NCBI GenBank assembly: GCA_014360495.1
Contig: JACIXR010000001.1
Coordinates: 62,001 to 126,000 of the forward strand
Direction: 5' to 3'
DNA from: a bacterium
Lineage (GTDB): Bacteria > Armatimonadota > JACIXR01
DNA: 64,000 nucleotides
Numbering within the stretch: the stretch's first letter is position 1; each line of letters begins with the position of its first letter. The translations under genes and the position numbers were made by a program. Below, in pieces: positions 31,139 through 43,819 of the stretch. Under the pieces are notes generated by a model, which saw only the letters and a list, made by a program, of their open reading frames with translations, did not search any database and was not told where the DNA came from.

Positions 31139-31345
31139 CTATTTTTCCGTATCGCCGTAGTAGGAGATAGCCTCTTGCGGGCATATCTTCTGGCATCCTC
31201 GGCAGAACTCCACGCAGGCGAGGGGATTCACAACTTCTGGCTTATCCCCATCGGTGCTGAAAACTCCGTGAGGGCAGAAGTTGGCACAGGCGAAACAACC
31301 TATGCACTTCTCGTAGTCAATCACGGGAAACCAAGTTTGCGCCAT
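31139..31345 (-). CDS. Two-cluster ferredoxin-like protein
   Basis: 68 residues with two 4Fe-4S motifs: C14, C17, C20, C24 followed by P (CIGCFACANFCP), and C44, C48, C51, C55 (CVEFCRGCQKICP). The second motif has three residues between the first two cysteines instead of two. It has a GGAGG ribosome site inside the end of arsR, five bases before the arsR stop, and lies 16 bases ahead of the HdrA-like gene. It probably shuttles electrons for an unknown partner. It is typical of small ferredoxins with the FCRGCQKICP phrase. Confidence 0.85.
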   Translation of the reverse strand: MAQTWFPVIDYEKCIGCFACANFCPHGVFSTDGDKPEVVNPLACVEFCRGCQKICPQEAISYYGDTEK

Positions 31346-31349
31346 TTAG

Positions 31350-31694
31350 CTATTCACCTCCTATCAGTGAAGATATTTCCTTCAATCGTTGAGAGACGAT
31401 TTCCTCGGCTAAATTCAAAAGGTGTGGAATCTTTTCGCTGCTGAGAGAATAGGAGATTCTATTTCCGACTCGTTTTGATTTTACAAGACCTTGAGCTCTG
31501 AGGACGGAGAGATGTTGAGAGATAAGAGCTTGGGGAAGATTGAGGGCTCTTACGATTTCACAAACGCAGAGTTCGCTTTTTAAGAGAAGATAAAGGAGCT
31601 TTAGTCTAATTGGGTGGGAGAAAGCTGATAGCATATCCGCCATTGAGGGCAAGAGCTTTTCCGCCGGTATTCCTTTACTCGTGGCTCTCAGCAA
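31350..31694 (-). CDS. arsR: ArsR-family metalloregulator
   Basis: 114 residues of the ArsR/SmtB winged-helix type. Helix-turn-helix residues [20 protein letters not shown] are clear, and C43-x-C45 (SELCVCEIV) is the alpha-3 cysteine pair that binds arsenite or antimonite in classical ArsR. The wing [11 protein letters not shown] follows. The start is TTG at 31694, nine bases after GGAGG, overlapping the acr3 end by 20 bases. It should repress the operon from the dyad at 32773-32790 and be released by As(III); the metal is inferred from the CxC pair and from acr3. Confidence 0.87.
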   Translation of the reverse strand: MLRATSKGIPAEKLLPSMADMLSAFSHPIRLKLLYLLLKSELCVCEIVRALNLPQALISQHLSVLRAQGLVKSKRVGNRISYSLSSEKIPHLLNLAEEIVSQRLKEISSLIGGE

Positions 31695-32751
31695 AGCCCA
31701 TCACCTCCTCTCTTGGGAAATATTTGTCCTTTAATTTAAGGGCGATGTTCACGAGATTTATTAAAACGGGAACCTCTATAAGTGGTCCGATAACGGTGGC
31801 GAAGGCGGTTGGAGATTGTATGCCGAATAGTGCTACCGCTACGGCGATTGCCAATTCAAAGTCGTTGCTGGCAGCACTGAAAGATACAGCGGTTGTTAGG
31901 TCATAGGGATTGCCTAATTTCCTAGCAATGAAGAAAGTTACAAAAAACATAAGAACAAAGTAAAGGGAAAAGGGAATGGCAACTCTCAAAACATCAAGTG
32001 GGAGTTCCACGATTTTTTCTCCCTTTAGGGAAAACATAACAAATATAGTGAACAGCAAAGCTATGGGTGTAATTGGGGAGATTTTAGGAATGAAAAACGT
32101 GTGATACCATTCTTTTGATTTAATCTTCATCAATATCAAGCGGGTAAGGAAACCCGCGACCAGGGGGATACCCAGATATATGAGGACGGTCTTGGCAACT
32201 TCAACAAGGGAGATGTTGACGAGGGTACCTTTAAAGCCGAAGAGAGGTGGAAACTTTGTGAGGAATAAATATGCATATACTGAATAGAAGAGGCTTTGGA
32301 ATAGGGCGTTGAAAGCGACTAAGCCTGCGGCTAATTCTGGATTCCCTCCTGCTAAATCATTCCAAACAAGCACCATCGCGATGCAACGAGCAAGTCCTAC
32401 CAAAATCACTCCTAACATCATTTCGGGCTTATCAGGGAGCAAGAGAATCGCCAAGAAGAACATCAAAAAAGGTCCAACAACCCAGTTTTGGATGAGGGAA
32501 AGGGCAAGGAGTTTATAGTTTTTGAAAATCTTTGGCAATTCCTCATATTTCACTTTTGCTAAGGGTGGATACATCATCAATATTAAGCCGATAGCTATTG
32601 GGATGTTTGTGGTTCCAATTTGGAATCTGCCCCAGAAATCGGCAATGCTGGGGAGAAAATAGCCAATTGCAACGCCTACGAACATAAGAGCGAATATCCA
32701 AAAAGTTAAATACCTATCCAAGAGTCCTAATTTTCTTACATCTGCCTTCAT
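31675..32751 (-). CDS. acr3: ACR3-type arsenite efflux permease
   Basis: 358 residues of the ACR3 (BART superfamily) arsenite permease: an opening [20 protein letters not shown], about ten membrane helices, [17 protein letters not shown] with the cysteine needed for transport in known ACR3 proteins, and the C-terminal [17 protein letters not shown]. It exports As(OH)3 from the cytoplasm. I start at ATG 32751, which gives the canonical N-terminus; the reading frame continues upstream but runs through the promoter. GGGAGG lies 12 bases away, so initiation may be moderate. First gene of the unit; no arsC is seen. Confidence 0.9.
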   Translation of the reverse strand: MKADVRKLGLLDRYLTFWIFALMFVGVAIGYFLPSIADFWGRFQIGTTNIPIAIGLILMMYPPLAKVKYEELPKIFKNYKLLALSLIQNWVVGPFLMFFLAILLLPDKPEMMLGVILVGLARCIAMVLVWNDLAGGNPELAAGLVAFNALFQSLFYSVYAYLFLTKFPPLFGFKGTLVNISLVEVAKTVLIYLGIPLVAGFLTRLILMKIKSKEWYHTFFIPKISPITPIALLFTIFVMFSLKGEKIVELPLDVLRVAIPFSLYFVLMFFVTFFIARKLGNPYDLTTAVSFSAASNDFELAIAVAVALFGIQSPTAFATVIGPLIEVPVLINLVNIALKLKDKYFPREEVMGFAESHE

Positions 32752-32772
32752 AATTCTTATTATCCTCCCTTC

Positions 32773-32790
32773 AGAATATTCAATTATTCT
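32773..32790 (-). promoter_or_regulatory. Candidate ArsR operator
   Basis: A perfect inverted repeat, AGAATA then six bases then TATTCT, placed just after the -10 box of the acr3 promoter, over the expected transcription start. Position and symmetry fit an ArsR-type repressor site. Confidence 0.6.
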
Positions 32791-32791
32791 A

Positions 32792-32820
32792 ATAATAACA
32801 TATATTTTCCTATTCGGCAA
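32792..32820 (-). promoter_or_regulatory. Promoter of the acr3-arsR operon
   Basis: On the minus strand: TTGCCG at 32820-32815, a 17-base spacer and TATTAT at 32797-32792. The candidate operator begins two bases after the -10 box. Confidence 0.65.
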
Positions 32821-32837
32821 CTTTTTAAAAAGAGGAA

Positions 32838-32867
32838 TTGCCATTAACAAGCAATTAGTGGTATAAT
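32838..32867 (+). promoter_or_regulatory. Promoter of pyrG
   Basis: TTGCCA at 32838-32843, an 18-base spacer and TATAAT at 32862-32867. The leader is about 37 bases and carries AAAGGGGTGAT. It is divergent from and only 17 bases away from the acr3 promoter. Confidence 0.65.
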
Positions 32868-32894
32868 GGATTTAGAATTCCCATCTTCTCATAA

Positions 32895-34558
<1,664 letters not shown>

Positions 34559-34559
<1 letters not shown>

Positions 34560-35479
34560 TGAGTTGTTGCTACGAGATAATCCTCTCCATCTTCCTGATG
34601 GCGGGAGTGGGGTATCTTTTGAAAGCTATCCGCTTTTGGGGACCAGCGGAGGGCATGGTTTTCAGCAAGACCGTTCTTTATGTTACCCTTCCCTGTTTCA
34701 TCCTCCTTGCCTTAGCAGGGGCGAAGTTGACAAAGGAGGCTTTTATCGTCCCTATTATCTTCATTTTCTCCTCCCTGCTCCTTGGAGCAGTAGGGTACAT
34801 TATCGCTCGCCTGCTCTCACTTCCTTCTTCTTCAACAGGCACATTTATCCTTGCTGTATCCTTCGCTAACACCGGTTTTCTCGGCTATCCCGTTATTCAG
34901 GGAGTTTTTGGTAACAAAGGTTTAGCTTGGGCGGCGATTATAGACCAGTTTGGGATGGCGCTTCCCCTAAATACATTGGGGATAGCCATTGCTACCTATT
35001 ATGGGAAAACGGAGAGCGAGCAAAACAGATTCCTCACCCTATTGAAGAGCCCACCTTTCATAGCTTCTATTGTTGCTCTTCCCCTGATAGGAAAATCCAT
35101 TCCTTCTTATCTCAATCCTCTTTGGCGTTCAATGGAGTTTCTTCGTAATGCCACGGTTCCCCTCATAATGCTTTTTATAGGCATCTCCCTTCGCCCCTCC
35201 AATTTCAAAAACAATTGGCTACCTATAACAATTGCCACACTCCTAAAGCTTTTCCTTCATCCCCTTCTCGTATATTCTCTTTCTTTACCGGTAGGTCTAT
35301 CCTCACTTCCTCTTCAGGTCTTAATTATGCAAGCCTGTATGCCAACCGCTCTTATGACTGTTGTTTTCTCGGAGCAGTTCAAGCTCGACCACGAATTTGC
35401 CTCGGGAATAGTTTTCTTGACGACTCTATCATCAATCTTTACAATTCCATTTATGAGCCAGGTGTTATCTTCACGATGA
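34559..35479 (+). CDS. AEC-family (auxin efflux carrier-like) transporter
   Basis: 306 residues with about ten hydrophobic segments in two repeats. Family features are the start IILSIFLMAGVGYLLK, the broken helix with VLYVTLPCFILLAL, and SFANTGFLGYPVIQG, and a repeat-like ACMPTALMTVVFSEQF later. AEC carriers export or import small organic acids, often malate or malonate; the substrate cannot be told. It overlaps pyrG by one base and uvrD by four bases (ATGA), so all three may be co-transcribed, although a functional link is not apparent. Confidence 0.85.
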
Positions 35480-37638
35480 CGGAAGCGGAAGAAATTCTGA
35501 AGGATTTGAATCCAGAGCAAAGAGAAGCGGTCCTCTTCAATGAAGCTCCCTTGGTGATATTTGCGGGGGCTGGTTCAGGGAAGACGAAGGTGCTTACATA
35601 TAAGGTAGCATATCTCATCGCTCAGGGAGTATCGCCACGCAACATACTTGCTGTTACTTTCACCAATAAAGCGGCGGAGGAGATGCGTTCTCGCATAATC
35701 AGCTTGGTGGGGGAGGTAGGGGAGGAGATATGGATGGGGACCTTTCACTCAATATGTGCTCGCATCCTGAGAATAGATGGCGAGGCAATTGGGCTTCCCT
35801 CAAATTTCGTCATATTGGACGAAGATGACCAGCTAACTCTAATAAAGGAGATTATATCCCAGCTCACCCTTGACAGCGAGTATTATCAGCCGAAGATGGT
35901 GTTGAATTTGATATCAAGGGCTAAGGAGAATCTTATGGGGGTTTGGGAGTTCATACAGAATGCAATTGGCTTTTTGGAGAAGAAAGTTGCAACTATTTAC
36001 AAGCTTTACGAGGACAAGAAGAAGCTGAGCAAGGCTTTGGATTTTGACGATTTAATACTATATTGTGTCAAGCTTTTGAGGGAGAGGGAGGATATAAGGG
36101 AGAAATGGCAGGACAAGTTTCATTATATATTGGTTGATGAGTTTCAGGATGTTAATTATGCCCAGTATGAGCTGATAAAGATTTTGGGAGATAAACATAG
36201 GAAAATCTCTATTGTAGGGGATGACGACCAATCAATTTATGGGTGGAGAGGTGCGGATTTTCGCCTTCTCCTCCAATTTGAGGATGATTTTCCCGAGGCG
36301 AAGGTGATAAAGCTGGAGAGAAACTATCGTTCTCCCCAAACCATCCTTGACGCTGCTTGGTCAGTTATAAAGAACAACAAGATGAGGAAGGCGAAGAGGC
36401 TTTGGACGGATAGGGAGGGAGGGGATAAGATACGCTTTTACGAAGCGGAGAGCCCGCAGGCGGAGGCGAAATTCGTTGCTCAAACGATACGGGAGATGGT
36501 GGAGAAGGAGAAGAGAAAATATGGAGATTTCGCCGTCCTCTATCGGGTCAACGCTCAATCAAGGTCTTTTGAGGAGATGTTTATGTCCTTTGGGATACCC
36601 TACAAGATAGTTGGAGGCTTGCGGTTCTTCGAAAGGAAGGAAATCAAGGAAGTTGTAGCATATCTGAAGGTAATCACGAATCCCGATGATAGCTTCTCCC
36701 TCAAGAGAATCATAGATGTTCCTCCCCGTAAAATAGGTCCTGTTACCCTGGGCAAAGCTGAAGCTTTTGCCCTTGAAGAGGAAGTATCCTTATATAAGGC
36801 TATCCAGATGTTAGTCGAAAGTCAGACTCTTCCCACCGTTACTTTAAGAAGTCTAAGGAACTTCATTGATATCATTGAAGGGTTGAGGGAATTATCCTTT
36901 TCCCTTCCTCCTTCTCATCTAATCCGTGAGGTGCTTGAGAGGACGGGTTATTTGAAATATATTGACAACGGAACCCTTGAAGGAACAACGAGAAAGGAAA
37001 ATCTACAGGAGTTCATATCATTTGCCAGGGAATTTGAGGATAAGAATCCCTCTGCTGACATCCTTGCCCTTCTGGAGAGAGTAGCCCTTTTGACAGATGT
37101 TGATACCTATGAGCAGACGCCTGATGCGGTTACTTTAATGACGCTTCATTCCGCAAAGGGTTTGGAGTTTCCGATAGTTTTCATCGTTGGGCTTGAGGAG
37201 GGCTTGCTTCCCCATTCCCGCTCTCTAATGAGCGAGATGGAGATAGAGGAGGAGAGGAGGCTTCTATATGTGGGGATGACGCGCACTAAAGAGAAGCTCT
37301 TCCTCTCTCGTTCCTGGAATAGGTCTGCTTACGGAGGCGGTAAGCCATCGCGTTTTTTGCAGGAGATACCGAAGGAGTTGCTTGAGGAGGTTGCTCCCAC
37401 TTCCTCCCATTATCCTTCTATCCATCCCCAGGCTGAGAGCATAATAGAGAAAGCCTCACCGAGGGAGAGCGTCAAATTGAAATTGAAAGTTGGGGATAAG
37501 GTGAAGCATATGGAGTTTGGTGAGGGAGTAGTACTTCAAATCGAACCAGCGGAAGATGATGCTATAGTGACGGTTTTCTTCTCCGGCTTAGGTAGTAAAA
37601 GGCTTCTTTTGAGCTTTGCCAACTTGCAAAAAATTTGA
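35476..37638 (+). CDS. uvrD: ATP-dependent DNA helicase UvrD/PcrA
   Basis: 720 residues of the superfamily 1A helicase type. Motifs in order: Q-motif LNPEQREAV, Walker A GAGSGKT, Ia TFTNKAAEEM, II DEFQD, III GDDDQSIYGWRGA, IV RNYRS, and the C-terminal LMTLHSAKGLEF and YVGMTRTKE. The C-terminal tail has a Tudor-like stretch (KVGDKVKHMEFGEGVV) that contacts RNA polymerase in PcrA. I start at ATG 35476, which overlaps the AEC stop; the longer frame upstream is only read-through of that gene. It unwinds DNA in repair. Confidence 0.95.
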   Translation: MTEAEEILKDLNPEQREAVLFNEAPLVIFAGAGSGKTKVLTYKVAYLIAQGVSPRNILAVTFTNKAAEEMRSRIISLVGEVGEEIWMGTFHSICARILRIDGEAIGLPSNFVILDEDDQLTLIKEIISQLTLDSEYYQPKMVLNLISRAKENLMGVWEFIQNAIGFLEKKVATIYKLYEDKKKLSKALDFDDLILYCVKLLREREDIREKWQDKFHYILVDEFQDVNYAQYELIKILGDKHRKISIVGDDDQSIYGWRGADFRLLLQFEDDFPEAKVIKLERNYRSPQTILDAAWSVIKNNKMRKAKRLWTDREGGDKIRFYEAESPQAEAKFVAQTIREMVEKEKRKYGDFAVLYRVNAQSRSFEEMFMSFGIPYKIVGGLRFFERKEIKEVVAYLKVITNPDDSFSLKRIIDVPPRKIGPVTLGKAEAFALEEEVSLYKAIQMLVESQTLPTVTLRSLRNFIDIIEGLRELSFSLPPSHLIREVLERTGYLKYIDNGTLEGTTRKENLQEFISFAREFEDKNPSADILALLERVALLTDVDTYEQTPDAVTLMTLHSAKGLEFPIVFIVGLEEGLLPHSRSLMSEMEIEEERRLLYVGMTRTKEKLFLSRSWNRSAYGGGKPSRFLQEIPKELLEEVAPTSSHYPSIHPQAESIIEKASPRESVKLKLKVGDKVKHMEFGEGVVLQIEPAEDDAIVTVFFSGLGSKRLLLSFANLQKI

Positions 37639-37650
37639 GGGAAAATATAA

Positions 37651-39699
<2,049 letters not shown>

Positions 39700-39705
39700 T
39701 GGGAA

Positions 39706-40074
39706 TTGCCTATTTATGAATATCTCTGTTTGAATTGCCGAAGAAAGTTTGCTTATTTAGTTGGCGTCGTCGCCGACCCGGGTCCGCTTAAATGTCCGAC
39801 TTGCGGGGAGGAGAAGAGGCTCAAGAAGGTCATATCCAGGGTTTCCCGCCTGAGAGATGAGGACGAGATAATTGAATCCATCGCGGATGAGAGTATTCTC
39901 TCGGGTGTTGATGAAAATGACCCTAAGAGCGTCGCTTCCTTTATGAGGAGGATAAGCAAGGAGATGGGCGAGGGAGGGGAGGAGGTGGAGGAATTGATTG
40001 AAGCGGTTGAGAGGGGAGAGGATTTAGAGGGAGGAGATTTGGAGGAAGGAGAGGAGCTACCAACCGAAGCTTAA
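39706..40074 (+). CDS. FmdB-family zinc-ribbon protein
   Basis: 122 residues. The N-terminal 45 residues are an FmdB/CxxC zinc ribbon: PIYEYLCLNCRRKF, then CPTCGEEKRLKKVIS. The remainder is an acidic tail ending in EGGDLEEGEELPTEA, longer than in most relatives. Despite the name (from formamidase regulation) these are small putative regulators of unknown role. The start is TTG at 39706, about ten bases after GGAGG inside the ligA end. The 3' end overlaps the convergent phosphoesterase by 18 bases. Confidence 0.8.
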   Translation: MPIYEYLCLNCRRKFAYLVGVVADPGPLKCPTCGEEKRLKKVISRVSRLRDEDEIIESIADESILSGVDENDPKSVASFMRRISKEMGEGGEEVEELIEAVERGEDLEGGDLEEGEELPTEA

Positions 40075-40791
40075 TCTCTCTGCGAGGATAAGAGGCAGAC
40101 CAGCGGAGATAATCCTCCTCTGTGCCTCTTCTATTGGATATTCATATCTTTTTATCTCCACCTCTAATTTTGATGTATCAAAGATGCCCACACTTGCCAG
40201 AGGGATGTTATCCCTCGGCTGACCGACGGAGCCGGGATTTATTAAGTAGCGGAAACCTTCTTTTATCTCTATCTTCGCTCCATTGGAAAGGATGATTGCC
40301 GAGACCGAGAGTTGTCCTTCCCTTTGAAGGAAAAGAGTTGGGATGTGAGTATGCCCGAAGAAGAGGATTGGGGTCGTTAAGAGAGAGAAAGTGTCCCTTG
40401 CCTGGGGAGTGGAGAGGAGGTATTCCTCAATTGGCTCTCTTAGGGAGCCGTGAACGATGGTGAAGAGGGACTCTATGTGGGTTTTAGGAAGGGAGTAAAG
40501 AAAATCTCTATTCTCGCTTTTAAGGTTATTCTTCGTCCAAAGAATGGCTTCTTCAGCGTAAGGATTGAAGTGATGTAAAGGGATTTTCTCCACTGCTCCC
40601 CAGTCGTGATTTCCCGCCACGGCGATTGGCTTGAGTTCTTTTATTACCTCACAGCACTCGTTCGGCTGAGCACCATAGCCAACTATATCGCCCAGGCATA
40701 GGAAAGCATCCACTTCCTTCTTGAGATTTGAGAGGACAACCTCTAAGGCAGGCAAATTGCTGTGGATATCGGAGATTATGCCGTATCGCAT
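40057..40791 (-). CDS. YfcE/MJ0936-type metallophosphoesterase
   Basis: 244 residues of the DHH-like calcineurin superfamily, the small phosphodiesterase branch: ISDIHSNLPALE at the N-terminus, CLGDIVGYGAQPNECCE, AGNHDWG, HGS, and FGHTHIP. The NEC stretch and overall length match the group often annotated as metallophosphatase family protein. Cytoplasmic, no signal peptide. The substrate is probably a phosphodiester but is unknown. The promoter -10 box ends six bases before the ATG, and the gene is convergent with fmdB. Confidence 0.85.
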   Translation of the reverse strand: MRYGIISDIHSNLPALEVVLSNLKKEVDAFLCLGDIVGYGAQPNECCEVIKELKPIAVAGNHDWGAVEKIPLHHFNPYAEEAILWTKNNLKSENRDFLYSLPKTHIESLFTIVHGSLREPIEEYLLSTPQARDTFSLLTTPILFFGHTHIPTLFLQREGQLSVSAIILSNGAKIEIKEGFRYLINPGSVGQPRDNIPLASVGIFDTSKLEVEIKRYEYPIEEAQRRIISAGLPLILAERLSFGW

Positions 40792-40797
40792 AAGATA

Positions 40798-40826
40798 ATT
40801 TTGAATGCTGATTTAGCTTGTGGCAA
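40798..40826 (-). promoter_or_regulatory. Promoter of the minus-strand phosphoesterase gene
   Basis: On the minus strand: TTGCCA at 40826-40821, a 17-base spacer and CAAAAT at 40803-40798, ending six bases before the ATG. On the plus strand the same gap has TTGACA at 40839-40844 for the GH2 gene, whose -10 (AAAATA at 40862-40867) is poor. Confidence 0.5.
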
Positions 40827-40880
40827 CAAAACGATGTATTGACAACCCTGATTTAAGTGGCAAAATAAAAGCAATTAGCC

Positions 40881-43817
40881 TTGTTTGGTGTTTTGAAAGG
40901 ATTTCTTCTTCCAAGTCTAATAATTCTTATATCCTTGCCAGAGGAGGCGAATGCCGTTTTGGGCTATTCTTATACTCTTAAATTAAATGGAATTTGGAAG
41001 TTATTTCCCGACCCCCAAAATAAAGGAAGGGAGGAAGGTTGGTATAAATCCATAAAAACTGAGGCGAAAGATGCTCCTGTGCCAGGAATAATTCAGCAGG
41101 TTTTCCCCGATTATCATGGTGTTGTTTGGTATTGGCGAAGCTTCAAGCCCCAGTTCAGAATGGGGAAGGGTATAAGATGTTTCCTACGGTTCTGGGCGGT
41201 GGATTATCTCGCCGATGTATGGTTTAATGGGGTTTATGTCGGCGGACATGAAGGAGGGGAAACGCCATTCCTTGTTGATGTTACCTCCTTCGTTCGCCCT
41301 AATGAGGATAATTTATTGGCTGTCCGTGTTCTAAATCCGACATCCGAGCCGATTGATGAAATCGTTCTCTCCCAAGTTCCTCATCGCAATAAGCTTCCTT
41401 CAGGGCTCATCCCCGGCTCATCTTACAATTATGGAGGAATAGTTCAAAAAGTTGAATTCCTCGCCCTTCCCGCTATCAGGATAATAGATGTATTCCCTCA
41501 ACCAAACATTTATAGCGGAGAGATGAAGCTAAGCATCACGGTCCGCAATGATTTGGAATCAAAGGCGAAAGGAGAGCTTTTAGTGGATATTGCCCCTGAT
41601 AAAAGCGGGGAAATTGAAGCCCTGAAATCGCTTCAGGCGGATTTCCCACCCGGTGAAAGCCATTTTGAGGTTTCCCTCCTCGTTCGGAACCCTCATCTAT
41701 GGTCTTTGGAAGACCCATTTCTATATAGGATAAATGTAAAGTTGAAAGCGACTTGCGAAGGCATGGATTTTGAGCATAGAAGCTCTGTGAGAAGCGGGTT
41801 TAGAGAGTTTAGGGTGGAAAGGGGATATTTCCGTCTAAATGGCAAGCGAATATTCATCCGTTCCACTCATACGGGAAACCAATTCCCCATAGGTCATCCC
41901 GTTCCTCCCACTCCCGATTTAATGAAGATAGACCTCGTCTATGCCAAGGCGCTCGGCTTCAATATGGTGCGTTTCATCTCCGGCTTGGCGCTTCCGGAGC
42001 AGCTAGACTTCTGCGATGAGATAGGGCTTTTGGTCTATGAGGAGAGTATGGCGAGTTGGTGCCTGGAGGATTCTCCCAAAATGAAGGAGAGATATGATAG
42101 CTCAATAAAGGAGATGATTTTAAGGGATAGACATCATACAAGCGTTGTTATTTGGGGGTTGTTGAACGAGACGCCTGATGGAGCGGTTTTCCGCAACGCA
42201 GTGGAGGCGCTTTCCCTTGTTCGCTCTCTGGATAAAACTCGCTTAGTTCTTCTTAACAGTGGACGCTGGGACAGGCAATTGAGTATAGGCTCTCTCAGCA
42301 ATCCGGGAAGTGAAGAATGGGAGCATCAATGGGGAGAGGAATCGCCTGAGGCTAAGGAAGCTCCACCCCTTTCATATCCCTTGGGAGGTTATATTCAGGG
42401 GGCGGGAGATGCCCATATTTATCCACCAGTTCCTCAAACGAAGGAAATCAACGATTTCTTCCGAAAATTGGGCTCGGATACAAAGCCTGTATTCCTATCG
42501 GAATATGGGATTGGTAGCTTGTTCAACGCCATTAGGGAGTTCCGTTTATTTGAGCAGGCAGGGGCGAGATTGGACATCCCAGATGCGAGTTTGATTCGCT
42601 CTATGGCGGAGAGATATGAGGAGGATTGGAGGAGATGGGGGTTTGATGGAGTCTATCCCTTTCCCGAGGATATGTTGAGGGAGAGCCAGCGTATTCACTG
42701 CAAGCATAGGAGATTGGGCTTCAATTTGATACGCTCTAACCCAAAGATTTGCGGATACAATATGACGGGTATGCTAGACCATGGGATTATAGGGGAAGGG
42801 CTTTGGACTTTATGGAGGGAGCTCAAGCCGGGCATCGCCGATACATTGCTTGATGGCTTCGCACCTCTGCGCTGGAGTCTATTCGTTGAGCCTACACATC
42901 AGTATGCGGGGCGTCCCATTAAATTGGAATGCGTTCTCGCGAATGAGGATGTCCTTCCTCCCGGCGATTATCCCGTGACGATGAGAATCTTCAGTCCTCA
43001 AGGGATTGTATGGGAGAAGGAAGAGACATTGCATATTCCCCGAGCCGAACCAAATTCAGACCCTCCCTTAGCTCTTCCTGTTTTCTCAGGAGAAGTAACA
43101 ATAGATGGACCATCAGGGGAATATATCTTCGCTGTTAATTTGGATAAAGGCGGTGCTCCCGCTGGTGGGAGGCTTGAATTCTATCTCACGGATGAAAGGT
43201 CTTTACCTAGAATGGATCGTTCGGTTGAAGTGCTCGGCATAGATGAAAGGGTCGTCAATTGGCTCAACTCAAAAGGGGTGAAGATTGCTCGTTTTGATGA
43301 AGCGAAATCGGAGAGAGGGGAGGTTCTAATAGTGGGAGATACAGTGGGGGATGAAAATCTTTGGAAGGAGATTTATAGCAGAATGGAAAGGGGCGCAACC
43401 GTTATTTTCCTCTCCCATTCCGTTTTCCGCAAGGGTGACGACCCGCTCTTTTGGCTTCCCCTTAATAAAAAGGGGAGAGTATACGCTTTCCACGATTGGC
43501 TTTATCATAAGGAAGTAGTTGCCAAACCTCATCCTGTATTTGATGGACTTCCCACGGGTATAATGGACTGGTACTTCTACGGACCCTTAATCTCTCCTAT
43601 CCTCTTTGAAGGACAGGATGAACCAGACGAGGTGATAGCGGCTGCTTTTGCCGTTTCCTATCCCGTTCCTGGGGGCTATGCTTCCGGGCTTATGCTCGCT
43701 TTTTACAAGTTCGGTAAAGGAGGATTTTACATAAATTCCTTCCCTATTTTAGAGAACATAGGTCGGCATCCAACCGCCGACCGTTTGCTTTTGAATTTAA
43801 TAAATAGGAGGGGATGA
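40881..43817 (+). CDS. Exported glycoside hydrolase family 2 protein with C-terminal GATase-like domain
   Basis: 978 residues. A signal peptide ends near ANA (residue 25). Residues about 45-300 are the GH2 sugar-binding and Ig-like sandwich domains (PVPGIIQQVFP, VWYWRSF, VRVLNPTSEP). The catalytic barrel follows with the acid/base E430 in WGLLNETP and the nucleophile E541 in LSEYGIGS, both intact. Residues about 800-975 look like a flavodoxin/class I glutamine-amidotransferase-type fold (EVLIVGDTVGDE, RGATVIFLSHSVF, KFGKGGFYINSFP), as found at the C-terminus of GH42 beta-galactosidases. The specificity could be beta-galactosidase, glucuronidase or related. The start is TTG 40881 or 40893; neither has a ribosome site. 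Confidence 0.8.
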   Translation: MFGVLKGFLLPSLIILISLPEEANAVLGYSYTLKLNGIWKLFPDPQNKGREEGWYKSIKTEAKDAPVPGIIQQVFPDYHGVVWYWRSFKPQFRMGKGIRCFLRFWAVDYLADVWFNGVYVGGHEGGETPFLVDVTSFVRPNEDNLLAVRVLNPTSEPIDEIVLSQVPHRNKLPSGLIPGSSYNYGGIVQKVEFLALPAIRIIDVFPQPNIYSGEMKLSITVRNDLESKAKGELLVDIAPDKSGEIEALKSLQADFPPGESHFEVSLLVRNPHLWSLEDPFLYRINVKLKATCEGMDFEHRSSVRSGFREFRVERGYFRLNGKRIFIRSTHTGNQFPIGHPVPPTPDLMKIDLVYAKALGFNMVRFISGLALPEQLDFCDEIGLLVYEESMASWCLEDSPKMKERYDSSIKEMILRDRHHTSVVIWGLLNETPDGAVFRNAVEALSLVRSLDKTRLVLLNSGRWDRQLSIGSLSNPGSEEWEHQWGEESPEAKEAPPLSYPLGGYIQGAGDAHIYPPVPQTKEINDFFRKLGSDTKPVFLSEYGIGSLFNAIREFRLFEQAGARLDIPDASLIRSMAERYEEDWRRWGFDGVYPFPEDMLRESQRIHCKHRRLGFNLIRSNPKICGYNMTGMLDHGIIGEGLWTLWRELKPGIADTLLDGFAPLRWSLFVEPTHQYAGRPIKLECVLANEDVLPPGDYPVTMRIFSPQGIVWEKEETLHIPRAEPNSDPPLALPVFSGEVTIDGPSGEYIFAVNLDKGGAPAGGRLEFYLTDERSLPRMDRSVEVLGIDERVVNWLNSKGVKIARFDEAKSERGEVLIVGDTVGDENLWKEIYSRMERGATVIFLSHSVFRKGDDPLFWLPLNKKGRVYAFHDWLYHKEVVAKPHPVFDGLPTGIMDWYFYGPLISPILFEGQDEPDEVIAAAFAVSYPVPGGYASGLMLAFYKFGKGGFYINSFPILENIGRHPTADRLLLNLINRRG

Positions 43818-43819
43818 AG

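Noticed and set aside
32752-32850. Extended N-terminus of the ACR3 permease
   Set aside because: It runs through the promoter and the operator dyad; ATG 32751 gives the normal permease start.
35215-35475. Upstream extension of the uvrD reading frame by 87 codons
   Set aside because: That stretch codes the end of the AEC transporter in another frame; ATG 35476 gives the standard UvrD/PcrA N-terminus.
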